Position numbers and translations under genes: made by a program
The notes under the pieces: generated by a model
Seen by the model: the letters and a program-made list of their open reading frames with translations, nothing else
Told to the model about the DNA's origin: nothing
Databases searched by the model: none
NCBI GenBank assembly: GCA_031281115.1
Contig: JAITFV010000002.1
Coordinates: forward strand, 1-17,292
DNA: 17,292 nt
From: Oscillospiraceae bacterium
GTDB taxonomy: Bacteria > Bacillota > Clostridia > Oscillospirales > Ruminococcaceae
Reading direction: 5' to 3'
Shown here: positions 1-8,675 of the stretch, piece after piece
Layout of the letters: every line of letters starts with the position of its first letter
Position numbering within the stretch: the first letter of the stretch is position 1

Positions 1-2
1 TT

Positions 3-230
3 CACGGAAATTCAGACCCTCATAATATTCCATGCCACAGGGTTGTTTTTAAAGATGGAAGTTTAAGCAAGGCGTTTTTGTTTGGCGGCGAAAATAGGCA
101 ACGCAAATTACTGGAAGATGAAGGAGTGAGTTTTATTGGCGAAAAAGTGGATATGAAAAAGCATGGATTTGGGAGAAGTCTCTCCCTCGTCGCTACTTCG
201 TGCACGGCTACCCTCTCTAGCCTTGATTAA
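3..230 (+). CDS. MGMT-family O6-alkylguanine-DNA alkyltransferase, C-terminal part with aberrant tail
   Basis: This is the 3' end of a gene that begins outside the window. The frame reads GNSDPHNIPCHRVV, then a GGENRQRKLLEDEGV stretch, then VDMKKHGF. The PCHRV box is the active site of O6-alkylguanine-DNA alkyltransferases. These proteins transfer an alkyl group from guanine to the motif cysteine, or in the alkyltransferase-like branch, where Cys is replaced, only bind the lesion. The Cys is present, so activity is plausible. The GG-x-x-x-QR-x-LL-x-x-EGV block and the D-x-KKH-x-F ending match the short single-domain MGMT family, whose members normally stop about there (position 170). Here the frame continues for 19 unrelated codons to a TAA at 228-230, so the native stop was probably lost when the neighbouring IS scar formed. 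The protein may still fold. It is transcribed towards gene E. The family call is secure; functional status is uncertain. Confidence 0.82.
   Translation, partial: HGNSDPHNIPCHRVVFKDGSLSKAFLFGGENRQRKLLEDEGVSFIGEKVDMKKHGFGRSLSLVATSCTATLSSLD
171..186. other. short perfect inverted repeat at the MGMT/scar junction
   Basis: GGGAGA-AGTC-TCTCCC forms a 6-bp stem with a 4-nt loop. It starts directly after the last family-like codon (Phe, 168-170) of the alkyltransferase. No T-run follows, so it is not a convincing intrinsic terminator. It marks the point where homology to the MGMT family ends. It may be part of a mobile-element end or a coincidence. The stretch 187-248 between it and the transposase remnant contains nothing else I can identify. 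Confidence 0.35.
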
Positions 231-248
231 GCTGACCTGAGCGGGTGC

Positions 249-404
249 CATAGGAAATATGAAACAGTAGAGGAATTGAGAAGGGATCTATTTTGGTATA
301 TAGAAGTTTATTATAATAGATTTAGAAAACATTCTGCAAATAAATACTTGACACTAGAGGAAAAAGATTCTATATTTACATATAACAATAAATATGTGGC
401 TTAA
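249..404 (+). pseudogene. IS3-family transposase remnant, C-terminal 51 codons
   Basis: The frame reads HRKYETVEELRRD, then LFWYIEVYYNRFRKHS, then ANKYLTLEEKDS, and ends at TAA 402-404. The I-E-V-x-Y-N-x-x-R-x-H-S signature followed by a Y-L-x-x-E-E segment is the typical C-terminus of IS3-family (OrfB, rve-type DDE) transposases. Only this tail is left. The DDE catalytic residues lie upstream of it in the family and are absent, replaced by the scar that joins to the alkyltransferase gene. No start or OrfA is present. The fragment is more AT-rich than the alkyltransferase. It lies on the plus strand, tail to tail with gene E, so it marks a past insertion followed by a deletion. It cannot encode an active transposase. 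Confidence 0.85.
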
Positions 405-409
405 CTAAA

Positions 410-433
410 TGTACGTTTTTTAAGGGGCACACA
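410..433 (+). repeat. candidate right terminal inverted repeat of the IS3-family remnant
   Basis: The stretch begins six bases after the transposase stop. Read inward on the minus strand it starts TGTGTGCCCCTTAAAAAACG. IS3-family ends commonly begin with TG and carry a C-run followed by an A-rich block, and the terminal repeat usually lies within a few tens of bases of the orfB stop, as here. The matching left end is not in the window, so the inverted repeat cannot be confirmed. If correct, the element boundary lies 16 bp from the stop codon of gene E. Confidence 0.4.
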
Positions 434-449
434 AATTTTTAAGGAGCGA

Positions 450-3400
450 CTATTGAACAATAATTCTTCGCGCCGATAACACCGCACGGCTACCGTTATA
501 TACGCGAACAGAAAACTCAAGCCGCGCCGAATTAGCAGACGGTTTTGCAGAAGAAAACCATCTGTTTGCGATGGCTTGAACATCTTTTACAGCAGCATTT
601 TTAAACATCGCAACAGGTAATCGAATCGGGGCGGCGGCATTTTTGTGCGTATAGGCATAAGTCAGTTCGCTTTCTACAAACAGGTCCGGCGGCCCTTCTT
701 CTGTAAACAAGATATCGTAAATTCTTTTGCACTTAGCCTCAATGCCCGCTGCATCCCATCCGCCAACTGTGCCGAGGTCAATGTCGGCGTCGAATGTGTT
801 CTGGGAAGTCACTTCCGGCGCCGATATTTCTTCTGTGCGAAACACAAACGCGTCTGCAAAATTCGCATTGCGGACTATCTTAGCATAAGGGATAGCGGAG
901 GTATAATTATAAACACTTAAATTTGAAACGGAAATAGTAACCGTAAGCAGCTTGCCGAAAATAACCGGGCTTTCGTAAGCGACTTCTACCTTGCTGTTGC
1001 TACTTTTTAATTCTCCGTTTTCCCAAGTTAAAATGGTGGCAATATTATTATCATTAACAGCATAAACTTTTAATGCGTTCATCGGCGACCATTTTGCACA
1101 GATATTTTGGGCATGCCTGTTAAATTCTTTCACGTTTTCTTCGTTGAGATTGCTTGTAAGCTTATCGCGAACATCCATATACTCGCTTAACGCCGTGTAA
1201 ATATTGTCATTGTTGCTGACAGGATATTTCCCCGGAGCATTGAAGGTTATAAGTATTTCAATTTTGTCCTGCTCTGCCGCTATTGATGTAATATCAAGTT
1301 TATACGAAGATAACGACAGGTTTTTTAATTCACCGTCTAATTGCGGCTCAAACCGGCTGTTTGACAATTGCGGAGCAGGCGGAACTTCCCGCAACGGATT
1401 TGGTATGCCTTTGACCTCTCCCATAAGCGCCGTAAGCTGCTGCGGCGCAAGGAAACTATACCAATGAGAACTCTCGTATCCCTGCGAAGTAGTTGCAATA
1501 TCACTCTCAAAATGCCGAATGTTTGCCGAAGAATAGATAAGATTAAAGTTGGTTTCATAGCGTGAAAACGCATTATAGGCAACCGTGAAGTAATTAGAAC
1601 TGCTTAACTTTCCGATTCCAGAATTGACCCTTGCGTTATCCGAACGCGAAAGTTCGACCGTCAAGCGGGTTTGGGCGCTTGGAGTATTTTTCACGGCATA
1701 CGCTGCTATACTTGATATTTCGGAGTCAATTCTGTTAAGCAGCATATCTGCCGCATATGCGGTAACCGCGTTCGGAGCAGCGCCGCCGTTTACACCGATA
1801 AACATTTGTGAAATTTTAGTTGCAAGATTTTCTTTAACAGCCAGCAAATCCCTTACCGCATTCTTTGAACACTGCGCTATTTCTTTTACTTTTGCAAGAA
1901 CGGCATTCTCAAAATCGTCTAAAAATATCTGCCCCCATAAGTTTATATCGGCTCCGTTTATCAGTGAGTTGGCAAGCGGAGCGGATGCGTAATATTTTGG
2001 CGGTTCAAATATCGGAGTTCCTACGCATTGACTAAGATTAACTGCAAATAAATCCGATTCGGACAAATTTTTATGTGCCAATGCGTAACCGGCAATGGGG
2101 AAATTTCCGCTGTTATAGGCTGCAACAGTATCTACGCAGGTTACTTCCTGCGGCGCATTTTGCGTTGTTTTTACATTCCGCCGAATCCGTAAAACCGTCT
2201 CAACAGGGAATATCGGCTCGGAAGGCAATTTTTTGCCGTCTATCGAAACGGATAAAATGTCTGCAATCGGTGCTTTATCTTTCGAATTCGTGTAATAACC
2301 ATGCAATGCGAATAAAAAATCATAAAGCGGTTTTTTCTCAACCTTAATTTCCCCTTCAAACAGCGAGGAAGTCACAAACAGCGATGTATCTTCACTGCTC
2401 TGCTGAGCCAATGCCCGTTGTAAATCCGCCTCTGCCTGCTCAGGCAAAGCAAAGCCGTCTTCTTTTTCCTTTGCCGCAAGAGTTACTGTTATTTTGCTTT
2501 CGGTAAATTTATAAGAACAAGTCACGCCGTAGCATTCATTTACAGCTACAATAAAATCGTTCACTCGGTAATCTATTTCATGCACTGTCGGCTCAGGGGA
2601 TTGGTTTCCAAATACATCACGCAAATACACATTTACAGTTGCTTTACCGAAGTTTTCATACGGTCTGCCAACAGCAAAAACCAGCTCATATACTGTTATA
2701 TTCGTTTCATCGGAACTGGTATCGCCAAGCGGAATCAGCGGTTTGGAGAGATTGGAAGTTTTGCCGTTTTCTGTAATCGTATAAGCCAGAATTTGACTGA
2801 CCGAATCGGCATCGGGGGTATATTCGATTCGCAAGCCGTAGCTGCCGTTTGGCAATGCCGGTTTCGCAGCAGTTTCGTTTTCCCTTGAAAAGTATGCGTC
2901 TTTATTAATATTTGCCGTATCCGAACTAAAAACGCAGTTGGCATCCTCTAAAATACCTTTGCCGCTTATAAACAGATACAATTGCGTTACGTTATCAGTA
3001 TCAAAAACATCAGACGCAAGTTTATTTGCATCAGACATATATAATGCGTAGTTTCCGCAGGTTACCGAACATTCCCAGAGCATTTTAATGAATAAAGGTT
3101 CGCTCAAATTGCAAAGATAATCGTTTGACTCATTGTTTTTTTCCGTAAGGTTAAGCTTTGTTGTTCTTGAAAGATTTGTTTTTATGAACCTTTCATTTTC
3201 GCCAAATTCGGTATTTAGCAACACTCCCGATATTCCGCTAAGCGAACTCGGTTTATAGAGCACAGAGAAGGAGCAGCCGGAATAATTCATGTTTTTTATC
3301 AGAGGGTACAACTTAACTCTATCGGACGGGGACAATCCGACTATTCGCAAAACATTATCGCTTTCACGAGTGACCGAAAAAGCAAGGCAAAGTGCGGATT

Positions 3401-6400
3401 GGCATTCGACATTCGTTTTATCCGAATAATGCAGAGAAAATTTTTTATTGCCCAAAACCGCTGGAAGATAGCGGATTACCGAATCGTTTCCGTAAAGAAA
3501 TTTTTCTCCGACAGAATATATTAAAGGGGCTTTGGCAAACGGCGCAATGTCTTTTACAGTAACGCCGTCAGGAAGTTTGTTTCTTATATTTGCTTGCGGC
3601 TTAACCTCAACGGGATATTCCTGTTTTCCTGTTACCCAAGAACCGTCGTTTGAGTTAAGAGAAACGGTATATTCGCCGGCTTCAAGCGGAAACTGCAAGC
3701 CGCAAAGTTCATAAAAAGCAATAGTGTCAAAACCTTCTTGAGCGGGCAACCTTGAGCCTTGTGTCAGTATGCGGGAAGCAAAGGCCGCCGTGCGGCTCAT
3801 AAGATCATCGGATAGCAGATATTCGCTTATTTCAGACAGCGGGATTTTTTCGGGTTTGACCGCGATTGTCTGCCCGCTTGCGAAATGCTCTGCTTTCAAA
3901 TACGGTGCGGTTGTTGCGTAATCCAAATTTTGCGCTTGAATAAAATCACGCAGACTTTGCTCTTCTTTATTTAAGAACTTTACGCCGCGTAAAGGCAGAT
4001 TTGCAAATTTAGCGATAATATCAAACGAATTGATATGTTCTTTGTCGGTGGAAACAAAAACTCTGCGCGCAAAGCCAGCGGGCGTTTCGGATGAATGCAC
4101 TGTAACAAGCGAATCAGGAAACGAATGCTTTTGGCTTACAGTTGAAACTTTTTTAAGAAACTCGTCAAAGCCTGGAAAATAGCCGCTTTCGGCGTTAATC
4201 AGCGTAAACATTTTTGCAAGATGTTCTGCCGTGTCGCCAAGTTGAACAGTCCAGTTTATGCCCAAATATTCGAATTTATCTTCTTCGTTAAAACTGATAC
4301 ATTCCCAATCAGCAGTTTTTTTGCAGGCAGAAAGCACATCATCGTATTGTTTTTGCCAATGCGTTGTGATTTCGCCGCCGTGCCACCGCACAAAAATAAA
4401 TGCGGCAGCAATTCTTTGCTCAAATTCCAAAGAAAGCGTGAATTTTTTAACTGCAATTGAAGTATCGGCAAGTATAGGCAGCTTAGATATTTGTTCCCAA
4501 AAATCCTTGCCGTCAATTGAAATTTCGTCTGACAATGCTGAAAAACTTGTTAGCTTCGGGCAAATATATGTAAAATCGATAATTATTTCTGCATTGCTTT
4601 TTAACTTGAGCGTATCATTTGCTTCTGCAAGTTTTGCGGCAGAAACACCGTATTTATTTGCAATACTGTTTAAGTCGTCAAGCGGCGCCGCATAGCCGTT
4701 GAACATTCCGCGCAGTTCGCCGTATATTTGGCGGGCAAGCGCACGGAAATAGTCAAGGAATATGACTTTTGCAATCGGCGTTCCGGCATTTCCCAACAGA
4801 GTGTTGTTATCTTTGTCAATATCAGCAAAATACGCATTGATTTTAGCGATATACTCGTCTGTAACAGGATTAAACTCAGCGTAGTCGCGAATTTCCTGCC
4901 CGTCTTCTTCGTAATCGGGGGTGATTGACAGTGTAACAAATGGCGGCAAAGGGATAATATACCCGTCAAGGTCAAGGTCGTTTGCCGGCTGTGCGGGAGT
5001 TGGCGAAATCTCAAAATTTGCATTGTTAGCGATAAAAGAAAAAAGTGTATCAAGGTTTATAATATCATTTACGTAGTCCGAGTCAAGAAAACTTGCGCTG
5101 TCTCTATCCAAAGATTCCCGTAAACCGAACAAGCATAACTGCAGCATCATTTTATACAAAGGCGAAAAGTCACTTATCATAGGTACGAAAGCAGTTTTGC
5201 CGTTCATGGTTAAAGACGGAGCTATAAACCAATTGACGACAGTTTTTTGTTCAAATTTTAATGAACGAATATCAAGATAAATAATATCCGCCCGGCTCCG
5301 TGCCTTGTCTCCTATCTCGAAATGCGCATTATAACTGAAATTGTAAGTGAAATGAATTCTTATAAACAAGATTTTCACGCTTCCGTTTAATTTCAGATTT
5401 AAATCGAGGTCGATTATTACAGGCATATCGGTTTCAAAAACTGCCTGCGCAAACGCGTTAATTTCAACACTTGCGGATAATACAATAATTTTCAAATCAA
5501 CTTTTACATACAGTCGCCCGATAATACCCAGGGTTGCGGATAATCTGTAATACATGCCGCTTGGAGAAAATTCTCCCTCTTCTATCCACAAGGCAAGCGT
5601 CCCCTCAAATATTCCTGCCGCTGCAAGTTCCAAGCCGCCTTTTACAATTCCAAAGTCAAAACTGCGCCCGATACCGAATGTAACGCCTATTCCCGCTTTA
5701 ATAACAGGCGCAAACCTGCCGCCGCTCCAATCTGGCAAAGCAGGAACCGCCGCCCCGCTCAATATGCCGAAATACAGCCCCGCTCTGCCCGTAAATATAC
5801 CAATCTGAAATACGAAACTGCGCGAAAAATCACGGTTATGCGGAAAGCCAAGATCTATGTAAAATCCGCCGTCGGTATAAATTTCTACGGTTATAAGTCC
5901 AAGAGTGACCGAAGCCGCACCGAGTTGAAAAGTGCGGTATTTTGCAGGCACAATAAGCGCCGCGTGAAACATGCCGAGGTTATCGGACAAACGTTTATAG
6001 AACATCTCAAGCGCAAGCCCGCTTAACTGCTTCAAGGGACCGCTGTTTTCGCTGACGGTAATGTAGAATCCGTATATATGCGGATCAACAAAAGCGACTT
6101 TGGCATCGAAAACATCGTTTATGGTAAAATGCGCCGCAAAAGCGAAATTGACAGCGGGATTATATTTATCAACTTTGCCTTTCATCCGCTCCAGGGCATC
6201 GGTGATTGTGTCTGCGGCGAGTATGCTTTTAGCGTTGTCGTTGTTATCGAAATGTACGAGCAGCCCCATATATTTCAGCTTAAAACTAACAGCACCCTGC
6301 CCGCCGAAATCGGGAGGCGAGCCGCACAGCAAACTCCAAGACGGAGAATCGTTGTTAGAAAGCAACGAATCGACTTTAAGAGTCATTTGCACATCAGAAG

Positions 6401-8675
6401 GATTTTTGGAATCTGCCGGGATATATTTCACACCGACAGAATTAAGTTTGATAACAACAAGGTTCAGATTGAGCGCGTATGTCAGCTCAAGAGTGCCGTC
6501 GCTGATTCCGTAGGTCAGAGTGAATTTTGATAAGTCAATCTTATACAGCACGTCAAGCGGCGCAGGCAGCGTGCTCGTGTGATTTGGGTCTGCAACTTTC
6601 ACAAAGAAATCAACAATATCGCCCAGCGAGATATTGACAAGATTCATCGTCAGATATTTTAGCTTTTCCCTTGTATATAAAGCAGCGCGAATACCTTTTT
6701 CTCGAAACAGAAAAACGAATATGAAACTCGGATTTTCTGTGCCGATTCCGTCCATTTGGGCAGTCACCAAAAAATTGCTTACAGCCAATTCGGCAAGCAG
6801 TGAAGCGGCTATTTCACCGCGCTCGTCAGTTTCAAGCGCAAGCGCGGCAGCGGCTTTTAATGTAAAACCCTCCGGAAACAATTCGCTCAAATCCGCTCTT
6901 ATTGCGGCGCGAAGCGAGAATGGATTATACCTGTCGTCTTTTTTGTAGCGATAACGCACCCAAAGCGCAGTCAGCGCGATATTTTCAAAAACAGCAGGAA
7001 CATTATTAAGACCGATTATGCCGTCCAAAACAGCCGCTATTGAAACTGTGCCGCTTGACAATCCGCCTTCGAACAGCCATGCGCCGTTATTATATGAAGC
7101 GTGAAGGCTAAAAGCAAATTTGTCATATTTTTGCGGTTGAAAGGCTAAAGTTCCACCAAAATAAAAACTGTTGCCGCTCTGCGTAAACCGCGCTCCAACA
7201 TTAAGTTCGGTCAGTGTAACTTCAGTTTTTGCAAGACTGATTGTAACCGCGTCATACACAGCCGCATCAAAAGAAAGGGTGCGCGAAGTATAACCCGCAA
7301 TTACGTAAATCTCGGCAAGCGTTACAGCCGGCAAGGTGCTTGCGACAGTATCACCCATGATTGTTTTTGCGTCGTTTTTGCCCTCACGGGTAAATCTTAT
7401 TGTCCCTTCAAATTCCAAATCAGGCAAAGCCGCATTAGCAATAAGCGTAATCTTTGTTTTATTCGGTAAATCCAGCGATACATTAGCTCCTATATCGCCT
7501 GTAATCAGATAACTTTCAGCGTCTTTTGCCGTTAGCTGCCTGCCGAGTTGCAATTTTTCGCCATAGCCCCATTGTATAATAAACCGCAAGTCCAAGGAAT
7601 TAAGCGTTAGACTGTTTATTGGCAATTGTAAAGGTCTTTTTGTAGAAATGTACGCCGATAGCGCAGTCAATGAGGGGAAGATGCTGTCTTCCTGCTTGCG
7701 TAGTGTAACAGATAAGTTTCGCAGCCCGAAGTTGTCAAGAAATCCCGCCTGCGGAATCATAAGATGACCGCTCGGAACGCTGCCGAATGCCGCAGCAAGA
7801 AAGTTTATCATATCCGCAGGAGAAAGCCCCGCTCCAAAGTCCGCACCAAGGCACAGATATTCACCGCCGCGAAACATCGGCGAAGTGATATTTACTTCAT
7901 CGGATAAGCCCTCTGCCTTAAATTTAAGCCCCGCAAAAACTCTGCTGACAAAGGCTTGGCGCATAGTAAAATCCGCAACCGGATCATCGCTGCCGCTTGC
8001 TCCGTTTTGCAAGCCGATAAAAGTGGAAATAGTATCGGAAGACGGCAAAAGCTCAGAAAACTCCGTTGCCAAATCCAACACCGCACTGAATTTCACATCG
8101 CCGAATGCCGCGTTAGGCGACATTCCGCCGGATAAAATCCCGCTTGCTCCGGCTGCGTTCAAGAGCATACAAAATGGCTCGTTTGTCCAATAGGTATTGC
8201 GCGGAATCGCAGCTTTGCAGGAAAAATTCAGCGGCAGTTCGGAGTAGTTATCATCGGAATAGTCGATTGTTAACGTATCGGATATTTCTATGTCGTTTAG
8301 TATATTTTCATAAGCTGCCACGCCGTCTTTTGGGTGAAAAGTCGGGTAGATTTCGCCAAAAACTTCGCCTATTTTGCCTTTTACGGCGGAGTTTGCGTTA
8401 AAAGTGACTGTGAAAGTGCGTTCTTTATCCGGCGGGGCATTTGTTATCCGCATTGCGATTGCGTATTCGCCGACGGGTAAGCCGAAGGTTACATTGCCGC
8501 GAATATCGATTTGCTCGTTTGAGAGTGTGAGCGAGTGGTTTTTTATTGTTAGTTCTGATGCGTTTAGTGCAAACAGTAGCCAGCGGAAGGCGTTTGCTGT
8601 GTCGTCGCTGATGGTCAGCGTAAGCGGCGTGAGGGCTTGCAGCTTTGCGTGGAGTTGCGCAAGGGTTATTGCCAT
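450..8675 (-). CDS. gene E: giant beta-rich protein with LysM-like segment (2741 aa), LysM/DUF6603-type
   Basis: I do not recognise a characterised function. The protein starts MAITLAQLH with no signal peptide. ATG 8675 overlaps the end of gene D by 10 nt, with AAGG 9 nt upstream. Residues ~1-1130 are almost wholly alternating hydrophobic/polar beta-strands. The stretch ~700-1130 (for example FELGV-like strands, GGFYIDLGFP near 920) recalls DUF6603-type proteins from memory. Residues ~1332-1375 read LNSIANKYGVSAAKLAEAN, a LysM-like motif, and a second weaker one (VQLGDTAEHLAKMF) lies near 1475. At ~1628-1660, SRILTQGSRLP followed by FYELCGLQF resembles a motif I associate with very large LysM proteins of environmental bacteria. 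The C-terminal ~1000 residues look like successive beta domains. Known: LysM usually binds N-acetylglucosamine polymers. Inferred: a long scaffold or surface/secreted fibre exported without Sec, or a cytosolic assembly. It is the last gene of the operon. Confidence 0.88.
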   Translation of the reverse strand: MAITLAQLHAKLQALTPLTLTISDDTANAFRWLLFALNASELTIKNHSLTLSNEQIDIRGNVTFGLPVGEYAIAMRITNAPPDKERTFTVTFNANSAVKGKIGEVFGEIYPTFHPKDGVAAYENILNDIEISDTLTIDYSDDNYSELPLNFSCKAAIPRNTYWTNEPFCMLLNAAGASGILSGGMSPNAAFGDVKFSAVLDLATEFSELLPSSDTISTFIGLQNGASGSDDPVADFTMRQAFVSRVFAGLKFKAEGLSDEVNITSPMFRGGEYLCLGADFGAGLSPADMINFLAAAFGSVPSGHLMIPQAGFLDNFGLRNLSVTLRKQEDSIFPSLTALSAYISTKRPLQLPINSLTLNSLDLRFIIQWGYGEKLQLGRQLTAKDAESYLITGDIGANVSLDLPNKTKITLIANAALPDLEFEGTIRFTREGKNDAKTIMGDTVASTLPAVTLAEIYVIAGYTSRTLSFDAAVYDAVTISLAKTEVTLTELNVGARFTQSGNSFYFGGTLAFQPQKYDKFAFSLHASYNNGAWLFEGGLSSGTVSIAAVLDGIIGLNNVPAVFENIALTALWVRYRYKKDDRYNPFSLRAAIRADLSELFPEGFTLKAAAALALETDERGEIAASLLAELAVSNFLVTAQMDGIGTENPSFIFVFLFREKGIRAALYTREKLKYLTMNLVNISLGDIVDFFVKVADPNHTSTLPAPLDVLYKIDLSKFTLTYGISDGTLELTYALNLNLVVIKLNSVGVKYIPADSKNPSDVQMTLKVDSLLSNNDSPSWSLLCGSPPDFGGQGAVSFKLKYMGLLVHFDNNDNAKSILAADTITDALERMKGKVDKYNPAVNFAFAAHFTINDVFDAKVAFVDPHIYGFYITVSENSGPLKQLSGLALEMFYKRLSDNLGMFHAALIVPAKYRTFQLGAASVTLGLITVEIYTDGGFYIDLGFPHNRDFSRSFVFQIGIFTGRAGLYFGILSGAAVPALPDWSGGRFAPVIKAGIGVTFGIGRSFDFGIVKGGLELAAAGIFEGTLALWIEEGEFSPSGMYYRLSATLGIIGRLYVKVDLKIIVLSASVEINAFAQAVFETDMPVIIDLDLNLKLNGSVKILFIRIHFTYNFSYNAHFEIGDKARSRADIIYLDIRSLKFEQKTVVNWFIAPSLTMNGKTAFVPMISDFSPLYKMMLQLCLFGLRESLDRDSASFLDSDYVNDIINLDTLFSFIANNANFEISPTPAQPANDLDLDGYIIPLPPFVTLSITPDYEEDGQEIRDYAEFNPVTDEYIAKINAYFADIDKDNNTLLGNAGTPIAKVIFLDYFRALARQIYGELRGMFNGYAAPLDDLNSIANKYGVSAAKLAEANDTLKLKSNAEIIIDFTYICPKLTSFSALSDEISIDGKDFWEQISKLPILADTSIAVKKFTLSLEFEQRIAAAFIFVRWHGGEITTHWQKQYDDVLSACKKTADWECISFNEEDKFEYLGINWTVQLGDTAEHLAKMFTLINAESGYFPGFDEFLKKVSTVSQKHSFPDSLVTVHSSETPAGFARRVFVSTDKEHINSFDIIAKFANLPLRGVKFLNKEEQSLRDFIQAQNLDYATTAPYLKAEHFASGQTIAVKPEKIPLSEISEYLLSDDLMSRTAAFASRILTQGSRLPAQEGFDTIAFYELCGLQFPLEAGEYTVSLNSNDGSWVTGKQEYPVEVKPQANIRNKLPDGVTVKDIAPFAKAPLIYSVGEKFLYGNDSVIRYLPAVLGNKKFSLHYSDKTNVECQSALCLAFSVTRESDNVLRIVGLSPSDRVKLYPLIKNMNYSGCSFSVLYKPSSLSGISGVLLNTEFGENERFIKTNLSRTTKLNLTEKNNESNDYLCNLSEPLFIKMLWECSVTCGNYALYMSDANKLASDVFDTDNVTQLYLFISGKGILEDANCVFSSDTANINKDAYFSRENETAAKPALPNGSYGLRIEYTPDADSVSQILAYTITENGKTSNLSKPLIPLGDTSSDETNITVYELVFAVGRPYENFGKATVNVYLRDVFGNQSPEPTVHEIDYRVNDFIVAVNECYGVTCSYKFTESKITVTLAAKEKEDGFALPEQAEADLQRALAQQSSEDTSLFVTSSLFEGEIKVEKKPLYDFLFALHGYYTNSKDKAPIADILSVSIDGKKLPSEPIFPVETVLRIRRNVKTTQNAPQEVTCVDTVAAYNSGNFPIAGYALAHKNLSESDLFAVNLSQCVGTPIFEPPKYYASAPLANSLINGADINLWGQIFLDDFENAVLAKVKEIAQCSKNAVRDLLAVKENLATKISQMFIGVNGGAAPNAVTAYAADMLLNRIDSEISSIAAYAVKNTPSAQTRLTVELSRSDNARVNSGIGKLSSSNYFTVAYNAFSRYETNFNLIYSSANIRHFESDIATTSQGYESSHWYSFLAPQQLTALMGEVKGIPNPLREVPPAPQLSNSRFEPQLDGELKNLSLSSYKLDITSIAAEQDKIEILITFNAPGKYPVSNNDNIYTALSEYMDVRDKLTSNLNEENVKEFNRHAQNICAKWSPMNALKVYAVNDNNIATILTWENGELKSSNSKVEVAYESPVIFGKLLTVTISVSNLSVYNYTSAIPYAKIVRNANFADAFVFRTEEISAPEVTSQNTFDADIDLGTVGGWDAAGIEAKCKRIYDILFTEEGPPDLFVESELTYAYTHKNAAAPIRLPVAMFKNAAVKDVQAIANRWFSSAKPSANSARLEFSVRVYNGSRAVLSARRIIVQ

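Noticed and set aside
171-186. Hairpin as an intrinsic terminator of the alkyltransferase gene
   Set aside because: The stem is only 6 bp and there is no T-run after it; the reading frame passes through it.
416-448. Near-repeat TTTTTAAGGGGC (417-428) and TTTTTAAGGAGC (436-447)
   Set aside because: One mismatch in 12 low-complexity bases; the second could look like a plus-strand ribosome site but no plus-strand gene follows.
202-494. An 11-nt identical stretch, GCACGGCTACC, at 202-212 and 484-494, flanking the IS remnant
   Set aside because: Too short for a target-site duplication of an IS3 element (3-5 bp is usual), one copy lies inside gene E coding sequence, and several 11-mers are expected to recur by chance in 17 kb.
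4258-4695. Plus-strand open frames of 100-170 codons opposite genes B, C and E (for example 4258-4695, 6078-6530, 12173-12679)
   Set aside because: They lie entirely antisense to long genes with coherent protein patterns, show no family features, and have compositions expected of shadow frames.
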